A stretch of DNA of 64,000 bases from Lophium mytilinum. Lineage: Eukaryota > Ascomycota > Dothideomycetes > Mytilinidiales > Mytilinidiaceae. Under the pieces are notes generated by a model. It searched no databases and was not told the origin of the DNA. It worked only from the letters and a program-made list of their open reading frames with translations. Within the stretch, counting starts at the first letter, position 1. Each line of letters begins with the position of its first letter. Made by a program: the position numbers and the translations under genes. The stretch covers positions 372,001 to 436,000 of the forward strand of contig MU004183.1 in NCBI GenBank assembly GCA_010093605.1. Reading direction: 5' to 3'. Shown one piece after another: positions 35,640-45,476 of this stretch.

Positions 35640-35720
35640 GGGATCGAACCCAGTCCATCCCCGAATCGCTCTAGCGGTATATACCACGCGGCTCGACGAC
35701 CCCACAGGATGCGGCTTAGT
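35640..35720 (-). other. tRNA-like / pol III B-box remnant
   Basis: On the minus strand the stretch contains GGGTTCGATCCC, which fits the B box/T-loop of tRNA genes. The flanking sequence has D-arm-like features, but the acceptor stem does not pair. It is therefore not a functional tRNA; it may be a fragment of a tRNA-derived SINE or a decayed tRNA. Confidence 0.25.
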
Positions 35721-36005
35721 CGAGGCGCAGGCTTCTAGAAGATAATACATCCTTTTCTTTTCCTCATTCATGTTGAGTATACCACTCCAAATGGCATCGC
35801 ACGGGAGCACTGCCCGCATCCGCTGCGCTGGCTGCGCTAAGCCTCAGACCAGAATGTTCTACCCGATGCTCCTTCGCCCTCGCCCGTGCTTATGGGAGCA
35901 CTACATTAATGCAATCGCGTTCGTGCGTTGCATCTGGCCTATCAGTGATGGCCAGCATGCTGCAAGTCTATTTTTGTACGACACAATGGACACCCAATGA
36001 GGCTG

Positions 36006-36016
36006 CACAGGGCTGA
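36006..36016 (+). promoter_or_regulatory. Candidate cluster motif ACAGGGCTGA
   Basis: Exact copy (CACAGGGCTGA) about 155 bp upstream of the thioesterase-like gene start. Confidence 0.45.
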
Positions 36017-36161
36017 GCATTCAACCTCGTTTCATCATATGTATATAGAGCTCCTGGGCCATTTCAAGGATGGCGTTTTCTATTCAACATCTTTTCGTGT
36101 AACTAACTATTCAACGTCTTCAAATATTCTAAATATCTCATCCAGAACAAGATCAACCATC

Positions 36162-37209
36162 ATGGACCAATCAAGCGCCATGGCCGAGCACATCATGGAA
36201 GCCTCTGGCCTGACCCTCCACTTCAGCCCTGCTCAAATCTTCCTCGGACTAGCAATGTTAACTATCATCCTTCTGAGTAACGGCAAAAGTCTCCTCTTCA
36301 TGTGGCACGTAAATCTAACCCCGTTCACACTTCCCTCCCCCCCTTTTCTAACACTTCCTAGGTACGACTCGTCCTTCAGCTATCACGGCATCTCCTATTC
36401 CGCCGCCGCTCTTTGACCATATCCTCCGCCTCCCACGGCGCCGAGTCCCTCTTCCTCCCCGTCCTCACTTCCTCCTACACACGTAAGCATCACTGCCCCC
36501 AATACAATCACAAACAACGAACACTAACCCCACCAAAGCGCTCCTAGACGTCGACTACAACCTCCACAAATCCAACTCCACCTTCTTCAACGACCTCGAC
36601 GACAACAGAACCGAGCTCATGCTCGCCCTCTTCAAGAACGTCATGGCGCCCCAAAAACAGGGGAAGAGCACTTTGAAACCCAAAACCATCAACCTCGGCG
36701 GCACCGCCTGCATCTTCAAGAAGCCTATCGCGCCCTTTGCCCGCTACGAAATCTCCTCGCGCGTGCTGTGCTGGGATCAGAAGTGGATCTATGTCGTGAG
36801 CCACTTCACGAAGCCTGGCGCGAATAAGCCGACGGCGTTTGTGCTAGGCTCACAGACGCCGAGTTCGCAGATGGCGAGGGTGGTGGGGAAGGCGGATGAG
36901 GCGAGCGAGGAGGGGGTGTATGCGTCGGCGATTGCGAAGTATGTTTTCAAAGCGGGCAGGGTGACGGTTGCGCCGGAGGAGGTGATTGCGGAGTGTGGGC
37001 TGTTTCCAGAGAAAACCTTCACTCAGCAGGGGGGGCGTGCTGAAAGGGGGGGTTTGAAGCCAAGGGAAGTGAGCCAGGGCCATTGGTCTTGGGAACGGGT
37101 TCAGGAGGAGTGTCGGAGGAACTTGCCGCTCGCGCAGAACTTTGCGAATTTGGATCAGCTGCATGGCACGAGGTTTGGGGGGTCGGGTCCAGCTTTGTAT
37201 GCTTATTGA
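36162..37209 (+). CDS. Membrane-anchored hot-dog thioesterase-like protein (THEM6-like)
   Basis: Three exons, 36162..36308, 36362..36482 and 36539..37209, give 312 residues. A hydrophobic segment at about 22-48 (FSPAQIFLGLAMLTIILL) anchors the N-terminus. The domain after residue 89 begins with the family signature DVDYNLHKSNSTFFNDLDDNR and continues with the beta strands of a 4HBT_2 hot-dog fold. Related proteins are annotated as acyl-CoA/acyl-ACP thioesterase-like. In this setting it could hydrolyse or hand over the acyl product of the dedicated FAS. The catalytic activity is inferred, and the human relative THEM6 has no firmly known reaction. An exact ACAGGGCTGA lies about 155 bp upstream. 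Confidence 0.75.
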
Positions 37210-37929
37210 GCTATGTGCTTGTCATTATTGGGCATCTAGGGCAAGTCACGTTCTATGTCCTTCGCGTTAATGCATAGATAGAACGTCTATGTGATCAGTT
37301 CCTGAGCAACAGAACGATGAGCGGCTTGCATGTTACTGCGCTGTAATACGGTTATAAGTCATAATAAATAAATGTACAATAGTATAGAGTACTGATCGCA
37401 GGTTGGGAGTTTGAGACTTCGACTGAGTCGGTTTTAGGTAGGGGTAGGAGAACTGCGCTGAGCTATAAAAAGCTGCACAGCCACTATTCTTTCTAGCGTC
37501 TGAATACGCTTAACGCGAAACAAACCCACTAACAGCAAAGACAAACGAGAAGGATCATACACCGTCCTCTTCGTTAAGGGAGGGTTAGCCACCACTCCCG
37601 TGCGCGGATTTTCCAATAACTCCCACATCTACAAAATTGACGCGTATAGAGTGCTGGATACATCATGAAGTCGATTTAGTCAATTATGAGGAGTGCGGAA
37701 GTTTGTTGTACATATGATGAGCCCATGAAGAAGGGAGCGGTTATAACTACAGAGGAGTGCGGGATCTTGGGGGCGCGGAGCATGGCAGGTGGTAACGAAC
37801 ATAATAGGATTTAACAACAAATAGAGAAATCATATTCTAACGCTAACTTCTAACGCTAATTTCGAGTTGATGCCCAAATGGTCAGCCAAAACACCATAGC
37901 CGTCTAAGACTCCTCCGTATCCATGATAG
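37210..37929. other. Convergent intergenic region
   Basis: About 720 bases between the stops of the thioesterase-like and aminotransferase genes. AT-rich. A 64-codon open frame on the minus strand (37434-37628) has no recognisable motif. Confidence 0.45.
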
Positions 37930-39138
37930 TCACGCCTTTCCTTCTACCTCTATCTCCTTGCTATCGACCGATCCATTAGTATGCTCGACCCCATTCATCT
38001 TCTCCTCAACGACCTCAGCAGGACGCTCACTGACGTCCTCAACCGCAGGGGCTTGAGCAGCAACAGCCTCATCCACCAACAAGTCCTCCTCCTTCACCTC
38101 AACCGTCCACCCAAACCCATCCGCCACCTTCCCCCGCATCAAATTCCGCATCGCCGTCCCCAGCTTCACCGTCACGTCACCCGTCTCCGCCCCATAGTAA
38201 AACGTCTCCCCAGTACTCGGCCGATGCAAACTCCTGATCGGCAGCAGGCTCGCCGCCGTGCCCACAGCCACCACCTCATCGAAGAACTTGCACTCGCTCC
38301 ACGGGATCTCCCGCCGCTCCACCGTCCACCCAAACGACTCTGCTAGCGCAAGACAGCTATCGCTCGTGATGCTAGCGACGATGTTCTTGCTGTCTGGCAC
38401 CACGAGCGTGACGTGCTCTCCCGCTTTCCTGACGCCAATGAAGCCCGAGGTGCTGAACTCCTCAACACACGTCCGCGTCTGCGCGTCTAGGTGCAGCGTC
38501 ACCCCGTAACCCTGTGTGCGCGCGCGATCTGTCCAGCGGATGACGGGAGCGTAATTCCCGCCGACTTTGCCACCGCCTGTGCCGCGGGGGGCAGCTCTAT
38601 CGAAGTCCTCAACAACCACGGCGGGGAGTGGCTGCACGCCGTGGTATGTAGTGCCCGGCTGCACGAAGACGGCGAAGGTGAACTCGGTTGGGGCAGTTAG
38701 GGCCAGGTGGCCGCTGCTGCCGAAGACGAGGGGGCGGATGTAGAGGAGGGCTTCCGAGGTATGGGGCGCGACCCATTCGGCGTTTCGCGCGACGGCCATC
38801 TTGACGCATTGCAGAAAGTGTGCTTCGGGGATGGGCGGGATGGAAACGTACGCAGCCGAGGCGGAAAGGCGGGCGGCATGGTCGGCGGGGCGGAAGAGGA
38901 GGATGGAGTTTGTGGGGGAGCGGTGGGCTTTGAGGCCTTCGTAGGCTTGTTGGCCATAATTTAGGGCGGGCGAGAGGCCGTGGACGCGGAGAAAAGGGTC
39001 GGAGACGAATCTTGGGGTGGACCAGACGCCGGTGGAGAGGGTGTAGGTGGACTCCACATGGCCGTTTACGGCGTCTGTGATGGAGAGGCCGAGCGTGTTC
39101 CAGTTGATGGTATCTAGAGGAGAGGGAGGGAATGCCAT
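37930..39138 (-). CDS. Branched-chain-type amino acid aminotransferase (fold-type IV PLP enzyme)
   Basis: Single exon, 402 residues. The pyridoxal-phosphate lysine is in GGGKVGGNYAP (Lys191). Other conserved parts are LNYGQQAYEGLKAHR, LLYIRPLVFG, and VEEFSTSGFIGV, where family members usually have an Asn that binds the phosphate/ring. It transfers amino groups between glutamate and branched or hydrophobic 2-oxo acids. No mitochondrial presequence is seen, unlike housekeeping BCATs that make valine, leucine and isoleucine. A Glu/Ala/Val-rich tail of about 50 residues follows the domain. The homologous TOXF (HC-toxin) and APS4 (apicidin) genes are thought to aminate a 2-oxo fatty acid. The neighbouring FAS genes make the same role plausible here. 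Confidence 0.88.
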   Translation of the reverse strand: MAFPPSPLDTINWNTLGLSITDAVNGHVESTYTLSTGVWSTPRFVSDPFLRVHGLSPALNYGQQAYEGLKAHRSPTNSILLFRPADHAARLSASAAYVSIPPIPEAHFLQCVKMAVARNAEWVAPHTSEALLYIRPLVFGSSGHLALTAPTEFTFAVFVQPGTTYHGVQPLPAVVVEDFDRAAPRGTGGGKVGGNYAPVIRWTDRARTQGYGVTLHLDAQTRTCVEEFSTSGFIGVRKAGEHVTLVVPDSKNIVASITSDSCLALAESFGWTVERREIPWSECKFFDEVVAVGTAASLLPIRSLHRPSTGETFYYGAETGDVTVKLGTAMRNLMRGKVADGFGWTVEVKEEDLLVDEAVAAQAPAVEDVSERPAEVVEEKMNGVEHTNGSVDSKEIEVEGKA

Positions 39139-41310
39139 CTTCTTAGTTTGATTTTTTGGTCTGAGTGGTGGGTGTCTTGCGAGATTTTATGAAGAGAATG
39201 AGATCCAACAGGGCCATAAACTTGAGATGGTGTGGAACAAAAGAGATATACGATATTAGGTGCTAGTCAAGGGAGAAGAGACAACTGTTTTGAGATGGTT
39301 GTGTTTCTATCGCAGTCCAACAACCGTGTTAAGGAGCACTGAGAAGTAGAGCAGTTCTAAACATAGAAGCATCCTCACCAAGCCCCATCCTCAGCCTCAC
39401 CTACATTGGCAAATCTCGCTGTTTACTAGTGGTCGGTCCATAAACCACCGCCTCCTTCTGAGCATTCCCGCTGCTGTCAGACAGCATTGGCCAAAAGCGA
39501 ATACTAATCCAAACTGGTCTCGGATGTCCACGTTGAGTGGTGCACGAACTCAGCCCACTTCGATATAGACCGAACACAGAGTCAAATCTCTGACTAGACG
39601 CGGGGTAGGTAGGTACGCTGTATTACTGGTACCACCTACCTAGTTCTTACCTCAGCCGCCTCTCTATGCAACTGCGACTTAGACGCCAGACGCGTTGAGA
39701 CAATGCTGACTCCAGCGGTGTATGCTCGATTCTGGGCAAATCGCTCCAATAGAAATCTTGCCCGCTCTATACGACACCTTGGTTATATTTTACAAGAGCC
39801 ACGACAGCCTCCAGGAAGGGGGCCTGGCAGATAGCATCGGACGCGGCCACGAGAGCAACCCGAATGCCTTGTTTTCAATAGTTCTAAACATGCTGGAGAA
39901 TAGCTCGCTTCCGTTATCTGACAGGCATGATAAGCTAGGCTGTTACAAGGGGCGCCGCCAAGTGCAGATTCCGGACCCCACCAGCTACGCGAGGCGTGGA
40001 ACATCAAAACCACCAGTTTTTAGTATATTGGAGGAGGTTTACCAACACAACTACAATAACTAGTTAAGATCTAAGTAGATAGATATATCTGTCCATATCT
40101 GTGCATAATGATTATCGAAGAAAGCAAATTTATTGATTGATACGGGGTGCTGCAAAGCAACTTTCAGGATTTGGGTGAGATGCTTACATAACCGGACAGT
40201 ACACTTGGCCGCGCCCCTTGTAGGATGAGACGTCGGAGGTTGTTCGGGTTATGATAGGTGCAGTTGGTGAGGAAGGGGGTCCTGAATACTAGGGCTGACG
40301 TGGACCCAAAGACGTGGAGAACGGTTGCAGTCCCACTTAAGGTTCCCAGCTGCATGGATCGCACTGACGCTGCAAGGGTTCCTAGCTCCGAGTGCTGGGA
40401 TTTAAAGCTTGTTTGATTACCGTATTATAACTTTCCGTACGTCAGGGATCCTGTGCAAGGGTAGACTGCAGTGGCGTTTCAGGGCTGAAGCTCCGGCCCG
40501 ACGTTACTATTTTCTCGGCGGCTTAGAAGAGGCTGTGTTTTGGGAAGTTTGTTGGCAACCAAGCGTTCAAGCGGTGAACATTGCCAGCGTGGCGTTCGAC
40601 AGGGTGGTGTTTGAGAATTGAAACTAGGAGAGGTGATAAAAGGCAGTGAGCACGTGACGGGCACCTGACAGCATCCAGATGCTCTCCTGTGTACCACTTC
40701 CACTTGAGTTTCTTCGATGTGTCTCCATAAACCATACTTCCAGCCAGGATATCCAGAAGCTTAGTTGAAGTACAAATGTGAGTAGCGCGTGATGTGCAGC
40801 ACGTGACTAGTCCTTCTATACTTCCTTTCGTTCCCAGCTTTTCAGGTCGACATCTATGGCAAGGATGCTAGTTTTGCTTGGGTCGACTGAGGACTGCACT
40901 TCTGGTAGGAAACGGAGTCCATGGTTTTAGATATCCAAAATCGGAAATATATAGGTCTAGTGTCCTTTAATGGCGAGTATGCAATACGCAATATCCAGTG
41001 CCTCGTCATAGAAATCCGTACACTGGTTTGCCGCCGCACGGCGAGTCTCATAGGGTTATGAGTGTTTTGGGTAAGAGAGAAGTTCGACATTTGCTACTAC
41101 AGGTAAACTCAAGGGGCTACTCCAAACGGTGTGAACTTGGTGTACCCAAATTTAAATCCGTCTTGTACGTGGGAGCCCCTTAAATAGTGCTAGGGAAGTA
41201 TACGCATATCTATGGCAAGGCACTGTACACAAGCAGAAGAAACACTCTGAAAAATCAACCTTGTAATTGTTGGCCATACCGACAGGAGACTTTGATATCT
41301 ACTCGGGCTC
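39139..41310. other. Intergenic with a repeat element and two AGGGCTGA words
   Basis: 2.2 kb upstream of the aminotransferase and downstream of the transporter. It holds AGGGCTGA at 40291 and 40481 and the inverted-repeat element at 40996-41225. An open frame at 39722-40063 (plus) has no recognisable domain. The rest shows nothing I can assign. Confidence 0.5.
40996..41225 (-). repeat. Non-autonomous terminal-inverted-repeat element (MITE), copy 1
   Basis: Ends form an imperfect inverted repeat of about 28 bases (23 match) beginning CAGTGCCTCGTCATAGA and CAGTGCCTTGCCATAGA. The right flank is TA, as expected for Tc1/mariner-type insertion; the left flank is degenerate. The interior matches the copy at 62745-63006 in the opposite orientation. 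It has no coding capacity. Confidence 0.7.
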
Positions 41311-42893
41311 TCAATGCTTTCCCTCGACCTCTTTCAGTCCATCTTCCGCAAGCTTAGGAGTCTCATCCTTCTCCCCATCCGCACCATAAAGCGTCACCCC
41401 GATATTCTTCACAACGAGATACGTCGGTATAACTGCCAGTCCCCAAAGCGCAAAGTTGACGCCCGTCTCTCGAATCAACGGCGTCTTAGTCGAACTGATG
41501 CCAGACGCTACACACTGTCCCGCCGCCTCCACGGCCCTCACCACAGAAGTGTACCGCACAATCTCCCGATGCTCTTTCGCCATGTATCCCACCAACCAAT
41601 ACCCGTAGTTATAGGTCAACGCAAAGTTGACTTGCCAGAACACATACAGCGCCCATCCGCGGCCAAAACCAGAGTCGTTCCAGTCGAGTGCGGGCTTGTG
41701 GTGGGAGTAGCCGCGTTGGACGACAATTCCCCAGACCCAGCAACCGCCGAGGAGCAACATCATGGCGATGTAGGAGACCTTGGCGCGGGTGTTGAGCGAG
41801 AAGCGTTGCCAGTCTAGGAAAGAGCCCATGATGAGGGTCGCACAGATCTGGGAGACGGCGCCGACGAGGGAGGCGAGGGCTCGGGCGCGCACGGTGAAGT
41901 AGAGGGAGACATAGGCGGAGACGTAGGGTTGGTTCCATGTTACGTAGATGAAGAAAGGGACGCTGGGATTTGTGTCAGTACCTACTATGGTTTACGAGCA
42001 CAAGGGGTCACGTACACTAGGAGGAAGTCTTTCCTGGCCAGCAGCTTTAAGACGGCCTTGATTTCATCCTTGGTATGAATCCGTTCTGAAAGCTGAACTT
42101 TTGTGCCATTTCGCCGTTGCACCTTTTCTGGTGGCGAAAGTAAACATCCTACTGCAGGTCCGAAGCATTCTAAAAGTCGTTAGTATGGTATGAAGCATCA
42201 GCGACTGTCCATAGGGGCACTCACGAAGCACCACAAAGACAATATAAGTCCGCCAATCCAGCTTTCCCGTCTTCTTTCCAGCATAGTTGAAGGCCAAGTT
42301 GATTACACCACCGATGATCGATCCACCGTTTCGGTACGCAAGCCAGTATGCCAGGTACTTTCCTCTGTTCTTCGGCTCAGGATAACTCAGCATGATGGCA
42401 CCCTCCGCGGCCCAGAAGACACCCGCTGTGATTCCACAAGCGGCGGAGCCGAAGTAGATGAACCATTTCGTCCTGTAGCGGTTGTTGCAGTACAAAGCAG
42501 CTGAGTAAAGCACATATCCGGATGTTCCAAAAATAAAGGCTGCTTTAAGTCCGAATCGGTTTGCAAGGATGCTGCCGGAAAGGCACGTGAGTGTCATCAA
42601 CGCGAATAGAATCGCGTTACCAGCCCTGATATCGAAATTAGAACCCTCTTAAAGACACTTCGATGTTCTCAAACATACATGACGAGATACGGAGTCTGTT
42701 GTCCTCCAGCACCAACTGCCTGCATAGCATTCCATAGCCCTGGTGCCGTGAAAGCGGCTACGCCAACGATAGTCGCGTTGAAGAAAACTCCGCGGAACCA
42801 GCTGTAGTTTCGAGTACTCGAGGTTGAACGCACATCCTCGGACTCTGGCGTTGTAGCCGAAGATGCCACACTTTGCTTGATATCAGTGGCCAT
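41311..42893 (-). CDS. UNC-93-like / DUF895 major facilitator transporter
   Basis: Four exons, 42893..42679, 42625..42225, 42169..42016 and 41962..41311, give 473 residues. The 42224-42170 intron has a perfect TACTAAC branch site. About 11-12 hydrophobic segments are spread along the protein. The UNC-93-type signature is seen in FFNATIVGVAAFTAPGLWNAMQ near the N-terminus, with WAAEGAIMLSYPEPKNRGKYLA in the middle and WQVNFALTYNYGYWLVG late. Fungal members are plasma-membrane proteins of mostly unknown substrate and appear in secondary-metabolite clusters. Here it may export a product or import a precursor. It is the first of two transporters in the cluster. Confidence 0.85.
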
Positions 42894-43980
42894 GACGGTA
42901 TAGTAGACTTGAAGCAATTGTGAGAGAAAGAAAAGTTGGAAGACGACCCTTGATGCAATCCTTTATAAGATGCGACGAGACACGACATCCCGGTGGGCCT
43001 CGCAGAAATTCTCCCTAGGGTATCATGATCTATGGCGTGCTGATCTTTATCGGCCCGCTGTCAGCGTTTAGTGTAGCCACCATGGGCATGATTGAGTTCC
43101 ACGTTCCTGCTTTTGGGGCTCGTCTGCTATCCGTAGCCGCGGATCGGGGTATGTTGCTGCCAAAATTTCGGGAAACAAAGCCCTGATTCCAGGTCATAAG
43201 GCTGTCGCGGTAGAGCTAACATGACTCAAGTTCATACTTACTGGTGCCTCGTAACGAGGCCCGGCTAATATATCTTGAGGCAGTCCAATCTGGAGAGGTC
43301 TATGAGACTTTTTCTCTAGAGTATCCCCTTGCTGGAAAGGACATTTGCGATGCTGCAACTATTCCGAGTCCATGGCCTCGCCTGAACATGTAGAATTGGC
43401 TATTATGACAGTCAGAAGCCGCAAATGTTGAGATGGAGAGTGGTGTTGGAGATGCGAGGTTGGGATAGAATAGTGGAGAAGCAGGCCCGGTTAGCGAGAT
43501 GTCGTGATCAATCCTGGGACTGACGTTCATGCTTCTCAAGAAAACCACGATAAGGCCTGCAGACGCGCATCGGATACGCTTTCGCGACTCACGCGTCCTG
43601 CTGCTAGCAACCGTTCACTTAATTAGCCTCTCCGCAGTGGATCTTGTTTCCAAGGTTCTGATGGCGACATCGACCCTAAGCATTGCTCATCGTGGAAATA
43701 TTGTGCTCCAAGAAATGCAAAACCGAACGAACGATAGACTCCGATATCCCGAAACATGCGGACACTTGTGCGATATCGCACCGAAAGGCCGCTTTATCCA
43801 GGGCGTGATGTCGGACACGCGTTGGTGTTCGCGAGAGAATAGTGGAGCGCGACATAGCCCATGGTAATACATGTAGTTGACCGGGTGCCTGGGTAGTATT
43901 TTGCACTTTAATCTCAAAACTTCCACGCCGTCCGTTCAATTCATCTTTCTCCATCGAACGTACCTACACATTCATCCAAA
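42894..43980. other. Divergent promoter region between transporter and dioxygenase
   Basis: 1.1 kb between two divergent starts. Overlapping antisense open frames around 43.5-43.95 kb have no motif. No exact ACAGGGCTGA word, only a partial CAGGGCT on the minus strand near 43182. Confidence 0.5.
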
Positions 43981-45339
43981 ATGGTTGGCGTCCTCTCCAC
44001 CTCCCAAACCTTCGCCCCCTTCACTTTCGCAGGCCAGAAAAACACCCAAACCCTCGGCTTTCCCAACGATGCCGAATTCCCTCTTGCCCTAAAACCCGCC
44101 GGGAGCTGGCAACCCACGCTTCAAGAATCCGTCACCGCAATTGAAGGACTCGCGAAGTCTGGGCAGATTTCCAGCCTAGCTCAGAAGCATGGCGGCGCTA
44201 TCCTCTTCCGTGGACTACCGATTAAAACACCGCAAGACTACAGCGAGGTCGCCCATGCGTTTGGGTTCCGTGCGCATGAGGAGGTAGGGAGGCCACCACT
44301 GCGGACAGTGTTGGCGAAGAACATCAAGACGGCGAATGAGGGGTAAGTAGAACCACCATTGATTTGTAAAAAAAGAAACGGAGCTCATGGAGATATAGAC
44401 CACCAGAGCTTCCTATCTGGCCGCATAACGAGTACGGCTGGTCGACGATAAATCCTGCGTGGCTGACTTTCTCCGCAATGGTGACTCCCGAGCAAGGTAA
44501 CTTTGACTTCAACCGAGCATAGAAGCGGACAAATCTGACGTCGTCCAGGTGGAGAAACCCCAATAAACTCCAGCATAGCCCTCGCATCTGCCCTGGAGAA
44601 GCAAGCTCCTGAGTTCGTTCAGACTCTCCTAAACAAGGGCGTCCGGTACGTCTACCGCTACGGCGTGCAAGAAGTGAAATCAAACACGGGTACCAGCGTA
44701 CTTGGTGCATACGGCCAGACCGTGCTACCCGGCGACGACGCAGAAACTGTGCGGAGGAAAGTGGAGGCGGAGGTGCGGCGGCATAGTGAGAGGTTTGAAT
44801 GGCATGAGGATGGTTCGTTGAGTGTGACGCATGTTGTGCCGAGTAAGTACTCCACTTCGGAAAAGTTCTGATATAGCGCGAACACTAACTTTGCAAAGTT
44901 ATCAGGAAACATGAGAAACTGGGTTTGACGACGTTCTTCGGAAATCTAACGAGCGCCTGGGGAAGGAGCAAGCACTACCGTGCGACGGAACCACCATATT
45001 TAGGGTCCGATGGCTCATACCATCCCATTCCAGAGTACGGCGATGGGACACCGATAGAGACGAAGTATCTTGATCTCGCGCTGGCGATTGCGGAAGATTC
45101 ACAGGTGTTGCTTACGTGGCAGCCAGGTGATGTCGTGCTATTAGATGTAAGTGGCATAGCTTCGGCGGGATGCACTTGCTAATTTGACTCAGAACCATGC
45201 CGTGCAGCATTCACGTTCACCTTGGGTAGGAAACCGAACCGTGCTTGCCGCCTTGTGGGATGAAGATGGCAAAATTGGCGATTTTGAGGAAGGCATTGAA
45301 ATTTTGAAGTCGAGTCCACGGGTACCCATAGTTGCATAG
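43981..45339 (+). CDS. TauD/TfdA-like 2-oxoglutarate/Fe(II) dioxygenase
   Basis: Five exons, 43981..44342, 44399..44496, 44549..44842, 44899..45146 and 45193..45339, give 382 residues. The iron ligands are predicted to be His and Glu in WPHNEYGWS (about 130-132) and the distal His in NHAVQHSRSPW (about 336-340). The 2-oxoglutarate-binding Arg is in GNRTVLAALW. Fungal members of this clan hydroxylate or oxidatively cleave small acids. One attractive role is alpha-oxidation of a fatty acid to the 2-hydroxy/2-oxo level, which would give the aminotransferase its substrate; this is inference. The gene is convergent with the FAS beta gene, with only 137 bp between the stops. Confidence 0.87.
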
Positions 45340-45476
45340 GAGGGACTCGAAAATTAGAGCTTCAACTACTACTACAAAAGGTTTGACACGCTAAGAATGA
45401 GTTTCAAACCACCGCGCTACCTAGTGTTTTATCCAGCTGATACCGGCCATAAACAAATGCGGGCTATTCTATCCAT

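Larger units (their letters stand above)
34678..36161. other. Intergenic with several AGGGCTGA words and a tRNA-like remnant
   Basis: 1.5 kb between the divergent regulator and thioesterase-like genes. It holds ACAGGGCTGA words at 34905 and 36008, GCAGGGCTGA at 34918, AGGGCTGA at 35151, a TATAAA at 34943, and a pol III B-box-like stretch at 35640-35720. No protein gene supported. Confidence 0.5.

Noticed and set aside
35640-35720. A functional tRNA gene on the minus strand
   Set aside because: The B-box/T-loop is present, but the T-stem is weak and no seven-base acceptor stem can be paired, so it is listed only as a remnant.
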